From Planctomycetota bacterium (GTDB taxonomy: Bacteria > Planctomycetota > UBA1135 > GCA-002686595): a stretch of 64,000 nucleotides of DNA. The position numbers and the translations under genes were made by a program. The DNA is taken from NCBI GenBank assembly GCA_023150475.1, contig JAKLKU010000009.1:172517-236516 (forward strand). The letters are read 5' to 3'. The notes beneath the pieces are model-generated. The model saw only the letters and a list, made by a program, of their open reading frames with translations. It ran no database searches and was not told the origin of the DNA. Below, piece by piece: positions 35,886 to 46,625 of the stretch. Every line of letters begins with the position of its first letter. Position 1 is the first letter of the stretch.

Positions 35886-38134
35886 CCGCCGCCTCCGAGC
35901 GAGCCGATGCCGGCGTAACGCCACGCCGCGATCACGTGGATCGCGACGAGCAGCACGAGCAGGAGCGCGACCCAGCGGTGGAACCAACGCCACGTGGCCG
36001 CGAGCCCGCGCAGTTCCTCGAAGTGCGCCGCCGCGAGTGCGTTCTGGTGCGCGCGGCGCGCGAGCCGGGTCATCTCGCCGAGTTCGACTTCCCCGACGCC
36101 GAGCGCGCGGCCTTCGTCGACCAACCGAGCGAGCGACTGCTCGAAGCGCGTGCGGCTGCGAGCGAACGCCGCGGCGCGCGCGAAGAACGAACCGACCGGG
36201 CGGCTCTCCGCGACGAGCTCCGCGATCGTCTTGCGCACGCGCTCGCCGAACTCGCCGCCGCTGCGGTCGAAGAGCGCCGAGAACTCGGCGAGCCGCGACT
36301 TCACTTCGTCGAGCACGAGTTCGCGGCCGTTCGCCGCGCGCGGCACGAACGAATAGAAGTAGCGGCCGACCGCGCCGGTCGCGACCAACACGCCGAGTCC
36401 GATCAACGCGTGCCCGCCGACGGTGTGGCGCGCGTCGAACGACGAGTGCGCGAGTGCGAGCACGAACGCGAGGATCCCGGTTGCGATGTGCAGCGTCATC
36501 CACGCGCGCAGCGAGCCGAGCTTCTCGAGGAACCAGCCGTTGCGGCGGCCGAGGTAGCTCAGGTTGACGAGCATCGCGACGGCCGCGGCGACGCCGAACA
36601 CGAGCCCGACGGTGCCCGACGAACGCAGCCACGCGTGGTCGGAGTGACGGATCCGCGCGCTGGGCGGAATCCCGTAGTAGTCGCCGTGCCACAGCGCCCA
36701 CGCGCCGAGAGCGAGCGTCACGATCAGCGCGACGAGCAGCGCGCGCACGACGCCGGTGCCCCGTTCGACGCGCGCCTCTTCGCGCGGTCGCAGGCTCGGA
36801 TCGAAGGAGACGCCCGCCTGCTCGAGCAGCTCGAACGGCGGTTTGCCGCCCGCGAGCACGAAGACTTCGTCGTTGGCGATGCGTTCGCTGCGTCTCGACG
36901 GTCCGTCGCCGACCGCGAGCTCGACCGCTTCCATTTCGATGCGCCGCACCTCGCTCGCGAGCACGACGTGCAGCTTGCGTTTCTCGAGCGCCTCGCGCAG
37001 CCGCGCCTCGTTGCGCGACTTGAGTCTGAAGAAGTTCTCCTTGCGGTAGGAGAGCGTCACGGCGTTGCCGGGTTGTTCGGCGAGTCCGAGCGCCGCTTCG
37101 ACGGCGCTGTCGCCGCCGCCGACCACCAGGATGCGACGCTGCTGGAAGCTCTGGGCGTCGACCAGGCCGTACGCGACCTTCGCGAGCTCTTCGCCTTCGA
37201 CGCCGAGCTTGTTCGGCGTGCCGCGCCGGCCGAGCGCGAAGCACACGTAGAGGCCGCGCACGGTGCGCGTCGCGCCGCGGACGCGGAAGACGTTCTGGTC
37301 GTCGCGCTCGAGGCCGACGAACGGTTGTCCCGTGATGATCGGGAGCTCGTGCTCGGAGACGATCGTCTGCCAGAGCTCCATCAGCTCCTCCTTCGAGTAG
37401 CTGTCGCGCGAGAGCTTGCCGTAGAGCGGCAGTTCGATCGGCTGCGTCATCACGAGCTTGCGCCGCGGGTACTTCGCGACCGTGCCGCCGATGCCGCCGC
37501 ATGGATCGGACTCGCGGCCCTCTTGTTCGATCACGACGAACGAGAGCCCTTCCTCCTTCGCCTTGAGCGCACACGCGAGGCCCGCCGGACCGGCGCCGAC
37601 GATCACGAGGTCGTACGCTTCGCCGTGGACGCCGCCCTGCGTGCGTTCGCGGACCCGGCGCGTGACTTCGGTCGCGACGGCGACGCCTTGCGCGACCGCG
37701 GTGCGCACCAGCGCGAACCCGGTGACTTCGCCGGCGAGGAAGACGCCCGGTGCGGTCAGCGACTCGAAGTTCTCGTCGAGCGCCGGGATGTCGCGGCGCT
37801 CGGAGAGATCCGCGAGCGTGACGGCGATCGCGCCGACCGGGCACTCTTCCGCGCAGCGGCCGTGCCCGACGCAGCGGGCGCCGTGCAACACGAGCGCCTG
37901 ACCGTGCGCCAGGCCGAGCACTTCGTCTTCCGGACACGCGCGCACGCAGATGCCACAACCGATGCAGCGAGAGAGGTCGACGACCGGATGCTGCAGCCGC
38001 GCGCGGTTCGCACCGCTCGCGATCGCGCGTTCGCGCGCGGTCAGCACGTCGTCCTGGAGCACGAGCTCGTGCCGCCGCGCCCAGACGGCAGCAGCGAGCA
38101 ACGCAGCGACGAAGAACAGCGCGACCCAGGTCAA
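35882..38134 (-). CDS. Inner-membrane flavoprotein with ferredoxin clusters and cytochrome-b-like helices
   Basis: 750 residues from a TTG at 38134, chosen because GGGAG precedes it and an ATG 255 bases upstream gives an arginine/serine-rich leader. Order of parts: an N-terminal membrane helix; a ferredoxin domain with CIGCGICVRACP (C57, C60, C63, C67) and a second half CVGHGRCAEECP in which the second cysteine is His (C88, H91, C94, C98); a pyridine-nucleotide-dependent flavoprotein region with GAGPAG at 180-185 and a second nucleotide motif GGGDSA at 339-344, lacking a redox CxxC; then four to five helices with histidines suited to heme b (H548, H563, H575, H719, H733). First gene of the operon. 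Likely passes electrons from NAD(P)H or quinol to the 26-heme cytochrome; direction and donor are not known. Confidence 0.8.
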   Translation of the reverse strand: MTWVALFFVAALLAAAVWARRHELVLQDDVLTARERAIASGANRARLQHPVVDLSRCIGCGICVRACPEDEVLGLAHGQALVLHGARCVGHGRCAEECPVGAIAVTLADLSERRDIPALDENFESLTAPGVFLAGEVTGFALVRTAVAQGVAVATEVTRRVRERTQGGVHGEAYDLVIVGAGPAGLACALKAKEEGLSFVVIEQEGRESDPCGGIGGTVAKYPRRKLVMTQPIELPLYGKLSRDSYSKEELMELWQTIVSEHELPIITGQPFVGLERDDQNVFRVRGATRTVRGLYVCFALGRRGTPNKLGVEGEELAKVAYGLVDAQSFQQRRILVVGGGDSAVEAALGLAEQPGNAVTLSYRKENFFRLKSRNEARLREALEKRKLHVVLASEVRRIEMEAVELAVGDGPSRRSERIANDEVFVLAGGKPPFELLEQAGVSFDPSLRPREEARVERGTGVVRALLVALIVTLALGAWALWHGDYYGIPPSARIRHSDHAWLRSSGTVGLVFGVAAAVAMLVNLSYLGRRNGWFLEKLGSLRAWMTLHIATGILAFVLALAHSSFDARHTVGGHALIGLGVLVATGAVGRYFYSFVPRAANGRELVLDEVKSRLAEFSALFDRSGGEFGERVRKTIAELVAESRPVGSFFARAAAFARSRTRFEQSLARLVDEGRALGVGEVELGEMTRLARRAHQNALAAAHFEELRGLAATWRWFHRWVALLLVLLVAIHVIAAWRYAGIGSLGGGG

Positions 38135-38540
38135 CGAAGGCTCCCGAGCAGGGATCCGGCTGGCGCCGCTGCCGTGGCTCGCGACGTCCGCGCGGCGACA
38201 CGCACGGAGCTCGGACCCGACCGCGCAACGGCGGTGTGGCGACGCGCCAAGGCGCGGCGAGCTCGTGATCCCAACTCGGCGTGTTGCATCGGACGGACGG
38301 ACTCGGACTCTGGACCGGTTGCTCGGAAAGAGCTTCCGCGCGCGCGTGGCGCGCCGCGCGGCGGAGGCAAAAGCCCTGCCGAGAGCCACGGGCGAGGCCT
38401 GGCGGCCGCTTTGGGCCGCGCGAAGGCACGTGCGCCCGCGTCGCGATCCGAAGCTCGGACGCGGCGCGTTCGAAGTTGCTCGCGGCGATTGCAGAAGGTG
38501 CCTCGCGGCGTCGAGCTCGAACGCTCACTCCGGGCTTTCG
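38135..38540. other. Gene-free gap before rpmH and the cytochrome operon
   Basis: About 400 bases without a convincing gene on either strand; open frames are arginine-rich. The region should hold the leftward promoter of the cytochrome operon, but no clear -35/-10 pair was found. The rightward rpmH promoter lies at its end. Confidence 0.5.
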
Positions 38541-38569
38541 CTGGCATCTCGCGTGACGAGCCCTACACT
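38541..38569 (+). promoter_or_regulatory. Promoter of rpmH
   Basis: CTGGCA (38541-38546), a 17-base spacer and TACACT (38564-38569), 46 bases before the rpmH start. Confidence 0.55.
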
Positions 38570-38614
38570 TCCGCCCTTTCGCCGGCCCGCCGAAGTGCCG
38601 GGAGCCCCCTCGCC

Positions 38615-38740
38615 ATGAAGACCAACGTCCGTCAGAGCAACCTCAAGCACGCGAAGAAGACCGGGTACCGCACCCGCCAGAAGACCAAAGGCGGTCGCAA
38701 GGTGAACCGTCGCCAGCGCAAGCGGCACGGCAGCTTCTGA
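38615..38740 (+). CDS. rpmH: 50S ribosomal protein L34
   Basis: 41 residues, highly basic, with the family pattern SNLKHAKKTGYRTRQKTKGGRKV. Part of the large ribosomal subunit. ATG 38615 is preceded by GGGAG. In most bacteria rpmH is followed by rnpA (RNase P protein), yidD and yidC near the origin; here nothing of that set follows on either strand, and the next gene (a TPR protein) reads leftward. The gene therefore stands alone with its own promoter. Confidence 0.9.
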   Translation: MKTNVRQSNLKHAKKTGYRTRQKTKGGRKVNRRQRKRHGSF

Positions 38741-38845
38741 GTCGCACGCGTCGCGCGCGCCGTTCGCACGAGCGCTCTGCACACGAGCGCGCTGTGCACG
38801 CGAGCGCACGAGTCTCGAGCGTGCACGGCCGCCGAAGTCGTCGAT

Positions 38846-38905
38846 CCCTGCGCGGCCAGGCCCCGAGCGGTCAGGCGCCGAGGGGTCAGTCCCCGGGCGG
38901 TCAGT
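38846..38905. repeat. Fifteen-base tandem units copying a stop codon
   Basis: Four degenerate 15-base units (38846, 38861, 38876, 38891) matching the last coding 15 bases of the leftward TPR gene (38906-38920, ending L-G-D-stop). Most units carry the TCA that is that gene's reverse stop. Confidence 0.85.
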
Positions 38906-40157
38906 CCCCGAGCGGATTCGTGCCCGCCGCGGCCGCCGCGAGTTTCGCCGACCATTCCATGTCCGTGGGGTCGAGCGTCGCGGCTTGTTGCCACGCGTCG
39001 ACGCCGGCCGTGTGCAGTCCGAGTTTCCAGCGGACGTCGCCGAGCGCACCCCAGAACTCGTCGTGCTCGCCCGTCGCGACGCGCGCTTCGAGCGCCGCCA
39101 GCAACTTGTCGGGCGCTTGCACGAGCAGCGGATTCGTCCACGCGTCGGGATCGCCGGACTCGAGCTCGAGCGCGCGCAGCCATGCGTCGACGGCGCCGAC
39201 GGAGTCCTGGCTCGCGAGCGCGGCGTCCGCGATCTCGCCCCAGTCGCCGGCGTAAACCGGCTTGCCGGACGCCGCGAGGTCCGCGAGCCGTTGCGCCGCT
39301 TCCGCGGTGCGGCCGTTCTGGTTCAGGAGCGCGATCAGCTTGCGCGTCCAGTCGTTCTGCGGATCGCGGGCGTCGATCAAGCGCCGCAAGTGCGCTTCGC
39401 CGGCTTCGAGGTCCAACGCACAGAGCAGATCGAGCGCCTGCTCGTCGTTCGGGTGACTCGCGAGACGTGAGCGGGCGATCGCGAGCGCTTCGTCGTTGCG
39501 GCCGAGGCCGTAGAGGAACTGCGCGTAGCCGAGCTCGACGGCGGAACGTTCGTCGGGCGCCGCGACGGCGAGCATCTCGGCGTAGCGCGCGAGCCCGAGC
39601 TCGGGATCGATCTGCGCCAAGAACGACGGATCGACCCAGCCGAGCGAAAGCGCGTGTTGGAGCGCCGCGTCGCGCAACGCGAACTCGTGGCGTTGGTGCG
39701 CGGTGCTCGCGAGGTTCAGGAAAAGATGCTGCGAGCTCGGCGCGTACGTGCGCGCGACGTTCCAGGCGTCTTCCAGCAGCCCGCGCGAGACGAGCTGCCA
39801 GAAGAGGAGTTCCGCGAACTGTGCGTCCGCGAACCAACCTTCGCGGCGCCCGCGTTCGAGGAGTTCGAGCAGGAGCTCGCCGTTCGCCGCGGCCGCGCCG
39901 ACTTGGGGTGCGGTCGGTGCGGTCGCACGCGCGTCGACCGCGACACGATCGGTGTCCGTCGCGCGCTCCGTCGGCGCGGAGGGCCCGGGCGCGACGAGCC
40001 CGTCTTCGACACGCCGCACGTCGCGCGGCGGAGCGTCGGTCGCCGACTCGCGGGCGACGACTTCGGGCGTGCGCAGCGTGAACACGGCGAACGCGCCGCC
40101 CGCGCCGAGCAATGCGCCGGCGACGAAGACGAGCGGCAGTCGGGCTTTCGCTTCCAT
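38901..40157 (-). CDS. Membrane-anchored TPR protein
   Basis: 418 residues from ATG 40157 (MEAKARLPLVFVAGALLGAGG), with one N-terminal membrane helix and a low-complexity stretch to about residue 90. The rest is TPR-like helices: LLEDAWNVARTYAPSSQHLF, ALGRNDEALAIARSRLASHP, ALDLEAGEAHLRRLIDA, DAWLRALELESGDPDAW. The last residues (NPLGD) and their codons are copied downstream as a tandem repeat. An in-frame ATG at 40214 is rejected because its product lacks the anchor at the N-terminus and overlaps the dcd gene. No enzymatic motif; likely a scaffold or envelope protein of unknown partner. Confidence 0.75.
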   Translation of the reverse strand: MEAKARLPLVFVAGALLGAGGAFAVFTLRTPEVVARESATDAPPRDVRRVEDGLVAPGPSAPTERATDTDRVAVDARATAPTAPQVGAAAANGELLLELLERGRREGWFADAQFAELLFWQLVSRGLLEDAWNVARTYAPSSQHLFLNLASTAHQRHEFALRDAALQHALSLGWVDPSFLAQIDPELGLARYAEMLAVAAPDERSAVELGYAQFLYGLGRNDEALAIARSRLASHPNDEQALDLLCALDLEAGEAHLRRLIDARDPQNDWTRKLIALLNQNGRTAEAAQRLADLAASGKPVYAGDWGEIADAALASQDSVGAVDAWLRALELESGDPDAWTNPLLVQAPDKLLAALEARVATGEHDEFWGALGDVRWKLGLHTAGVDAWQQAATLDPTDMEWSAKLAAAAAGTNPLGD

Positions 40158-40194
40158 GGCGCGGTCGGTGCGTCTTCGCGGAGGAAGGCCCGCG

Positions 40195-41397
40195 TCAACG
40201 TTCGTCCGGCGCACGCCGCGCGCCGTGCGTCGCGGCCGGTCGGAAACAACGCGCGGGCGTCAGGTCCTGGCGGCGGTAACTCGTCGTCGCGCGGTCGGCG
40301 GCGTAGAGCTTCGCCGGCGCGCCGGACGTGCGGTAGTAGCGCAGGCGGAAGAACACTTGGCCGTCCTCGACGAGGAACGGCACGTCGTGCGCGCGGACCT
40401 CGAGCACGGCGGGCGTGCCGCGACGCGCGGGATCGTCGTCCCAACCGAAACCGTTGTCGAAGAAGCCTGCGTAGTTGTTGCGCATCTCGCCGATGTCGAC
40501 GTCGACGGGCAACATCTCCGCGGCGTACTCCGGCGGCACGACGACGCGTTCGCGGCTCGCGAAGAGGTAGAAGCTGCCCGGCGTGAGGATCGAGTGGCCG
40601 GCCGGCGAATGCACGGCCTCCCAGAAGTCGTCGATCGCGTGCGCGGCTTCGCGGCCGAAGTCGAGCACGCCGGTGTGCGTCTGCGCGCGCCAACCGCTCG
40701 GATCGCGGCCCTTCAGTCCGAGGTGGAGTTCGAGGCCGCCTTCGCCGTCGAAGCGCACGTCCTCGGTCGGCACGGGCCGACCGTCGACGTAACAGAGCGG
40801 TGTGTGCGCGTAGAGCGCGCGCAGTTCGGCGGTCGAGAGCGCCGGCTCGCCGCGGAAGAAGCGCGCTTGCGCGAGCCGATCGCCGCGCACGAGCCTCACC
40901 GGAAACGAGAGCGGCGCGACTTCGAGCCAGAGCTTGCCGCGGTATCCCGCCGGCGCCGCGTGGAAGCGCGGGTGATCCTCGACGAGGACGCGCGTGAACA
41001 CGTCGCAGCGGCCGGTCGAGCTGCGCGGGTTGAACGCGGCTTCGAGATCCGCCGGCAGCACGAGCTCTTCCTCGAGCGGCACCAGGTAGACGAGTCCCTT
41101 CTCGAGCACCGCTCCGCCGTGCTCGAGCGACAGCCGGCTCGTCTCGAGCTCCGCGAGCCGCGCGGCGATCGGCGTGCGGCCGGGAAGGAAACCCGCGCGG
41201 ATGCGGTACGCGACCGGGCCGAGCCGGAGATCGAGGCTCGACGCTTGGAGCTGCGCGCTCGCGATCGCACTCGCGCCCGGCACGGGGCGTACGGCGGTGC
41301 CGACGAGCTCGGCGATCTCGCGGTCGACCAAGAGGTGCCCGCGGCGCGAGCGGACGGGATCGTGTACCGACCCGGCGTACGTGGGGGACGTCTGCAT
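40195..41397 (-). CDS. dcd: dCTP deaminase, long two-domain form
   Basis: Converts dCTP to dUTP for thymidylate synthesis; some relatives also hydrolyse the product to dUMP. 400 residues, about twice the usual 190, because it holds two dUTPase-like halves: the first with the [13 protein letters not shown] substrate motif and the second with the [14 protein letters not shown] pattern. Long Dcd proteins of this kind are found in alphaproteobacteria and planctomycetes. Start ATG 41397 ([20 protein letters not shown]). It lies upstream of the TPR gene and could be cotranscribed with it; it is divergent from sucC. Confidence 0.85.
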   Translation of the reverse strand: MQTSPTYAGSVHDPVRSRRGHLLVDREIAELVGTAVRPVPGASAIASAQLQASSLDLRLGPVAYRIRAGFLPGRTPIAARLAELETSRLSLEHGGAVLEKGLVYLVPLEEELVLPADLEAAFNPRSSTGRCDVFTRVLVEDHPRFHAAPAGYRGKLWLEVAPLSFPVRLVRGDRLAQARFFRGEPALSTAELRALYAHTPLCYVDGRPVPTEDVRFDGEGGLELHLGLKGRDPSGWRAQTHTGVLDFGREAAHAIDDFWEAVHSPAGHSILTPGSFYLFASRERVVVPPEYAAEMLPVDVDIGEMRNNYAGFFDNGFGWDDDPARRGTPAVLEVRAHDVPFLVEDGQVFFRLRYYRTSGAPAKLYAADRATTSYRRQDLTPARCFRPAATHGARRAPDER

Positions 41398-41446
41398 CGA
41401 CTCCAGGATGCACCAACGACGCCAAGCGACAAGTCCGAGCGGGACG

Positions 41447-41475
41447 TTCCGCTCGCCCGGTCGCTCGCGTACACT
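41447..41475 (+). promoter_or_regulatory. Promoter of sucCD
   Basis: TTCCGC (41447-41452), a 17-base spacer and TACACT (41470-41475), 42 bases before sucC. Confidence 0.5.
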
Positions 41476-41516
41476 CCCGCGCCCTCGAAAACGGCCTTGG
41501 CGGCCCGGGGCGTCCC

Positions 41517-42713
<1,197 letters not shown>

Positions 42714-42723
42714 GGAGCGCACC

Positions 42724-43623
<900 letters not shown>

Positions 43624-43684
43624 TCGCCGACGGCGAGCGCACGTTCGCGGAGCGTCCGCGAAACGCTCGCCTCACCGAGCTGCG

Positions 43685-44515
43685 ATGGAACCGACGAGCC
43701 GTTGGCGTGCCGTGCGCACCGCCGACGGTTCGTTCACTCTGGCTTCGCCCGAGCACGGCGAAGCGTGCCACTCGCTCGCCGGCGCGTGGACGCAAGCGCT
43801 CGAGCGTTACGCGCGTCCATGCCGGTTGCGCGAGCGCGCGCTCGCCGGCGAAGGCCCGCTCCGGTTGCTCGACGTCGGCACCGGACTCGGTCTCAACCTG
43901 ACCGCGGCGCTCCACGAACTCGCGGACACGTGCGCGGCGCTCGACGTGTTGTCGCTCGAGCTCGAGCCGGACGTCGTGCGCGCGGCGCTCGAACTCGACG
44001 AGTCCGGTCCGCTGCTCGGTCCGGAGATCGCGAGCACTCGCGCCGCGGTCCGTCAGCTGCTGCGCGGCGCGCTCGATCGAGGCGGCGGCTCGTTCGTGCT
44101 CGGTGCGCACCGCGTCCGCGTCGTGTTCGGCGACGCGCGACGGACGCTCGCGGACGAACTCGAACCGGCGACGTTCGACGCCGTCTGCTTCGATCCGTTC
44201 TCGCCGAAAGTCGCGCCGGAATGCTGGACGAGCGAGTTCCTGGCGCTCGTCGCGGCTCGGATGGGGCCGCGCTCGATCCTTTCGACGTACTCGTCGGCGG
44301 TGCGCGTGCGGACGACGCTCATGGAGCTCGGCCTCTGCGTCGGCGTCGGGCCACGGGTCGGGACCAAGGCGTCGGGCACCTTGGCCTCGAAAGGCCTCGA
44401 AGTGCCGGCGTTCGACGCGCGCACGGCCCGCAAACTGCGCCAGCGTCTCGCGCGGAAGGCCTTTCCAGGTCCGAATCCGAGCGCAGGGGCGGAGTCCGGA
44501 GGGCCTTTTCCCTAG
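43685..44515 (+). CDS. mnmD: MnmD-like tRNA methyltransferase
   Basis: Methylates the aminomethyl group of wobble uridine 34 to give 5-methylaminomethyl-uridine, the last step of the MnmE/MnmG route. 276 residues, corresponding to the methyltransferase domain of MnmC without the FAD oxidase domain, as in MnmD. Class I SAM motif LLDVGTGLGLNLTAAL, the DAVCFDPFSPKVAPECWTSEFL signature of the MnmC/DUF752 family and STYSSAVRVRTTLMELG are present. It follows sucD by 61 bases. Together with mnmA and mnmG it gives most of the mnm5s2U pathway in this window. Confidence 0.88.
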   Translation: MEPTSRWRAVRTADGSFTLASPEHGEACHSLAGAWTQALERYARPCRLRERALAGEGPLRLLDVGTGLGLNLTAALHELADTCAALDVLSLELEPDVVRAALELDESGPLLGPEIASTRAAVRQLLRGALDRGGGSFVLGAHRVRVVFGDARRTLADELEPATFDAVCFDPFSPKVAPECWTSEFLALVAARMGPRSILSTYSSAVRVRTTLMELGLCVGVGPRVGTKASGTLASKGLEVPAFDARTARKLRQRLARKAFPGPNPSAGAESGGPFP

Positions 44516-44620
44516 AATGCTCGGAGCTGGCGCCGCGTGCGGACCTCGCGGCGCGCCATCCCGACTCGCCGACGTTCGTTCGGTGCGGCCGGGGAGGTAG
44601 CTCGTGGTCCGAGACCCTGC

Positions 44621-44836
44621 ATGAACACGCTAGCCCTGATGGGATGGACGGAGTGGCTGCTCCTCATCCTGGTCCTCCTGCTCTTCTTCGGCGCGACCAA
44701 GCTGCCGCAGCTCGCGCGTTCGCTCGGTTCGAGCGTCAACGAGTTCAAGAAGGGCCTGAAGGAGGACGGCACGTCGACGAGCACGACGCCGCCGCCCCCC
44801 GGTGACACGCAGAAGAAGAACGGCACGGTGCACTGA
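44621..44836 (+). CDS. tatA: Twin-arginine translocase subunit TatA
   Basis: 71 residues from ATG 44621: short periplasmic N-terminus, transmembrane helix (EWLLLILVLLLFFGATKLPQL), the FG hinge, an amphipathic helix (ARSLGSSVNEFKKGLKED) and a charged tail. Forms the pore for folded proteins exported with their cofactors. An in-frame start 84 bases upstream would add an arginine-rich leader and is rejected. tatB and tatC are not adjacent. Followed by mobA and a polyprenyl synthase. Confidence 0.92.
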   Translation: MNTLALMGWTEWLLLILVLLLFFGATKLPQLARSLGSSVNEFKKGLKEDGTSTSTTPPPPGDTQKKNGTVH

Positions 44837-44910
44837 GCGGCGCCGCGTCCTTCCGAAGTCGACTTCCCACCTCCTCCGTCCCCGGCTCCCCCGGAAGCCC
44901 AGACCCTTCG

Positions 44911-45633
44911 ATGTCCGTCCCCTCGATGCTGCCGCCCAGCGCTTCGAGCCTCAGTGGCGAGCTCGTTCCCGCGGTCCGCACGCCGGACGCCGAGCGTGTG
45001 CTCGCCGCGGTGACCGGTCTCGTGCTCTGCGGCGGCCGAAGTCGCCGCATGGGCGCCGACAAGGCGACGCTCGTGTTCGACGGCTCGAGGTTCGTGGACC
45101 GTTCGGTCGCTGCGCTCGCGAGCGTCGCGACGCGCGTCTTGCTCGCCACCGGCGCTCGCACGCGTTTCGAGGAGCTGCGGCTCGAGTGCGTGCTCGACGA
45201 AGTGGCGGACGCCGGGCCGCTCGCGGGGCTTGCCGCGGGGCTCGCCGCCGCACGCACGCGGTTCGTCGCCGTGCTCGCGTGTGACATGCCGTTCGCCTCG
45301 GGCGCGCTTGTCGCCGCGCTCGTCGAACGCGCGGTGCGCGACGATCTGGACGCGGCGGTCTACCGCGCGGGCTCGGGCATCGAACCGCTGTGCGCCGTCT
45401 ACTCGACGGACTGTCTCGACGCCGTGCGCGCCGCGCTGCTCGCCGGCGAGCGGCGCGTGAACTCGTTCTGGGCCGGTGCCGCAGGCTCGCGAACGCTCGA
45501 CATCCGCACGTTCGACGCCGTCGAACTCGGTCTCGGCCGCGACGCCGACGCTTGGGTCGAGAACGTCAACACGCCGGACGACCTCGCGCGAGTCGTCGCA
45601 CGGAGACCCCGAACCGGACGCCGGAGCGCATGA
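44911..45633 (+). CDS. mobA: Molybdenum cofactor guanylyltransferase MobA
   Basis: Joins GMP to molybdopterin to form the bis-MGD cofactor of molybdoenzymes. 240 residues, the first 30 being an unusual extension. The nucleotidyltransferase motif is LVLCGGRSRRMGADKA, then DAGPLAGLAAGL and LACDMPFAS (metal-binding aspartate) and the late ENVNTPDDL. It follows tatA by 74 bases and overlaps the polyprenyl synthase gene by ATGA. The grouping of Tat export, Mo cofactor and quinone side-chain genes suggests respiratory enzymes, though none is nearby. Confidence 0.9.
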   Translation: MSVPSMLPPSASSLSGELVPAVRTPDAERVLAAVTGLVLCGGRSRRMGADKATLVFDGSRFVDRSVAALASVATRVLLATGARTRFEELRLECVLDEVADAGPLAGLAAGLAAARTRFVAVLACDMPFASGALVAALVERAVRDDLDAAVYRAGSGIEPLCAVYSTDCLDAVRAALLAGERRVNSFWAGAAGSRTLDIRTFDAVELGLGRDADAWVENVNTPDDLARVVARRPRTGRRSA

Positions 45634-46625
45634 GCCAGAAGTACACCGAACTCGCCCGACTCCTGGCGCCGGTCGAAGGCGGCATGGCTCGCATGCGCGA
45701 GGTCCTCGCCGCGCAGATGACCGAGAACTCGCCGGCCGTGCGGGACATGACCGATCACGTCGGGCGCTTCCAAGGCAAGCAGTTGCGCGCGGCGCTCGTG
45801 CTGCTCGCCGGCGAAGCGACGAAGAACACGACCGACGAGCACCCGACGGTCGCGGCGATCGTCGAGATGATCCACCTCGCGACCCTGGTGCACGACGACA
45901 TCCTCGATGGGGCGGAAGTGCGCCGGCGCGTCGCGTGCGTCAATCAGCGCTGGGACAACCAGACCGCGGTGTTGCTCGGCGACTTCCTGTACGCCCGGGC
46001 GTTCGCACTGTCGACGGTGCTCTCGTCGCGGCTCTGCTCGCGGCTGCTCGCCGAGACGACGCGCAAGATCTGCGTCGGCGAGATCGAGCAGTCGGCGAGC
46101 CGTTACGACTTCGACATGAGCGAAGATCGTTACGAGTGGATCGCCGGCGCGAAGACCGCGAACCTCTACGCCGCCGCCTGCGAACTCGGCGCGCGTTATC
46201 CCGGCGGCTCGCGCGAGAGCGAAGAGCTCGGCGTCTTGATGCACGCGTTCGGCTGGGAAGTCGGCCTCGCGTTCCAGATCGTCGACGACTGTCTCGATCT
46301 GACTTCGACCGACGAAGAACTCGGCAAGAGCGCCGGCACCGACGCGGAAGACGGCAAGGTCACGTTGCCGGTGCTCTACACGTACCGTCGTGGCGACGAA
46401 CGGCTGCGCGCCAAGATCCGCGACGTCTACACGTTGCCCGGGCTCGACGATCGTGCGCGGCGTTTGCGCGAGGAGTGTTCGATCGGCGAGGGCGTCGCCT
46501 ACGCGACGCGCCGCGCCGAAGAACTCGTCGCCCGGGCGCTCGCCCGCGTCCGCACGCTCGACGAGAGCCCCGCCCGCGAGGCGCTGGAGCGGCTCGGCAC
46601 GTTCGTGCTCGCGCGGCGTTTCTGA
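45630..46625 (+). CDS. Trans-isoprenyl diphosphate synthase (quinone side chain)
   Basis: 331 residues; start ATG overlaps the mobA TGA (ATGA). Both aspartate-rich motifs are present: HLATLVHDDILDGAEVRRR (first) and FQIVDDCLDLTSTD (second), together with GKQLRAALVLLAGEA and CVGEIEQS. The product chain length cannot be read from the sequence with confidence; the bulky residues before the first motif suggest a medium-long chain such as octaprenyl or solanesyl diphosphate for ubiquinone or menaquinone. Confidence 0.92.
   Translation: MSQKYTELARLLAPVEGGMARMREVLAAQMTENSPAVRDMTDHVGRFQGKQLRAALVLLAGEATKNTTDEHPTVAAIVEMIHLATLVHDDILDGAEVRRRVACVNQRWDNQTAVLLGDFLYARAFALSTVLSSRLCSRLLAETTRKICVGEIEQSASRYDFDMSEDRYEWIAGAKTANLYAAACELGARYPGGSRESEELGVLMHAFGWEVGLAFQIVDDCLDLTSTDEELGKSAGTDAEDGKVTLPVLYTYRRGDERLRAKIRDVYTLPGLDDRARRLREECSIGEGVAYATRRAEELVARALARVRTLDESPAREALERLGTFVLARRF

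Noticed and set aside
35936..38614. Rightward long frame over the flavoprotein gene
   Set aside because: Shadow of the flavoprotein on the other strand; only its last 41 codons form a real gene (rpmH).
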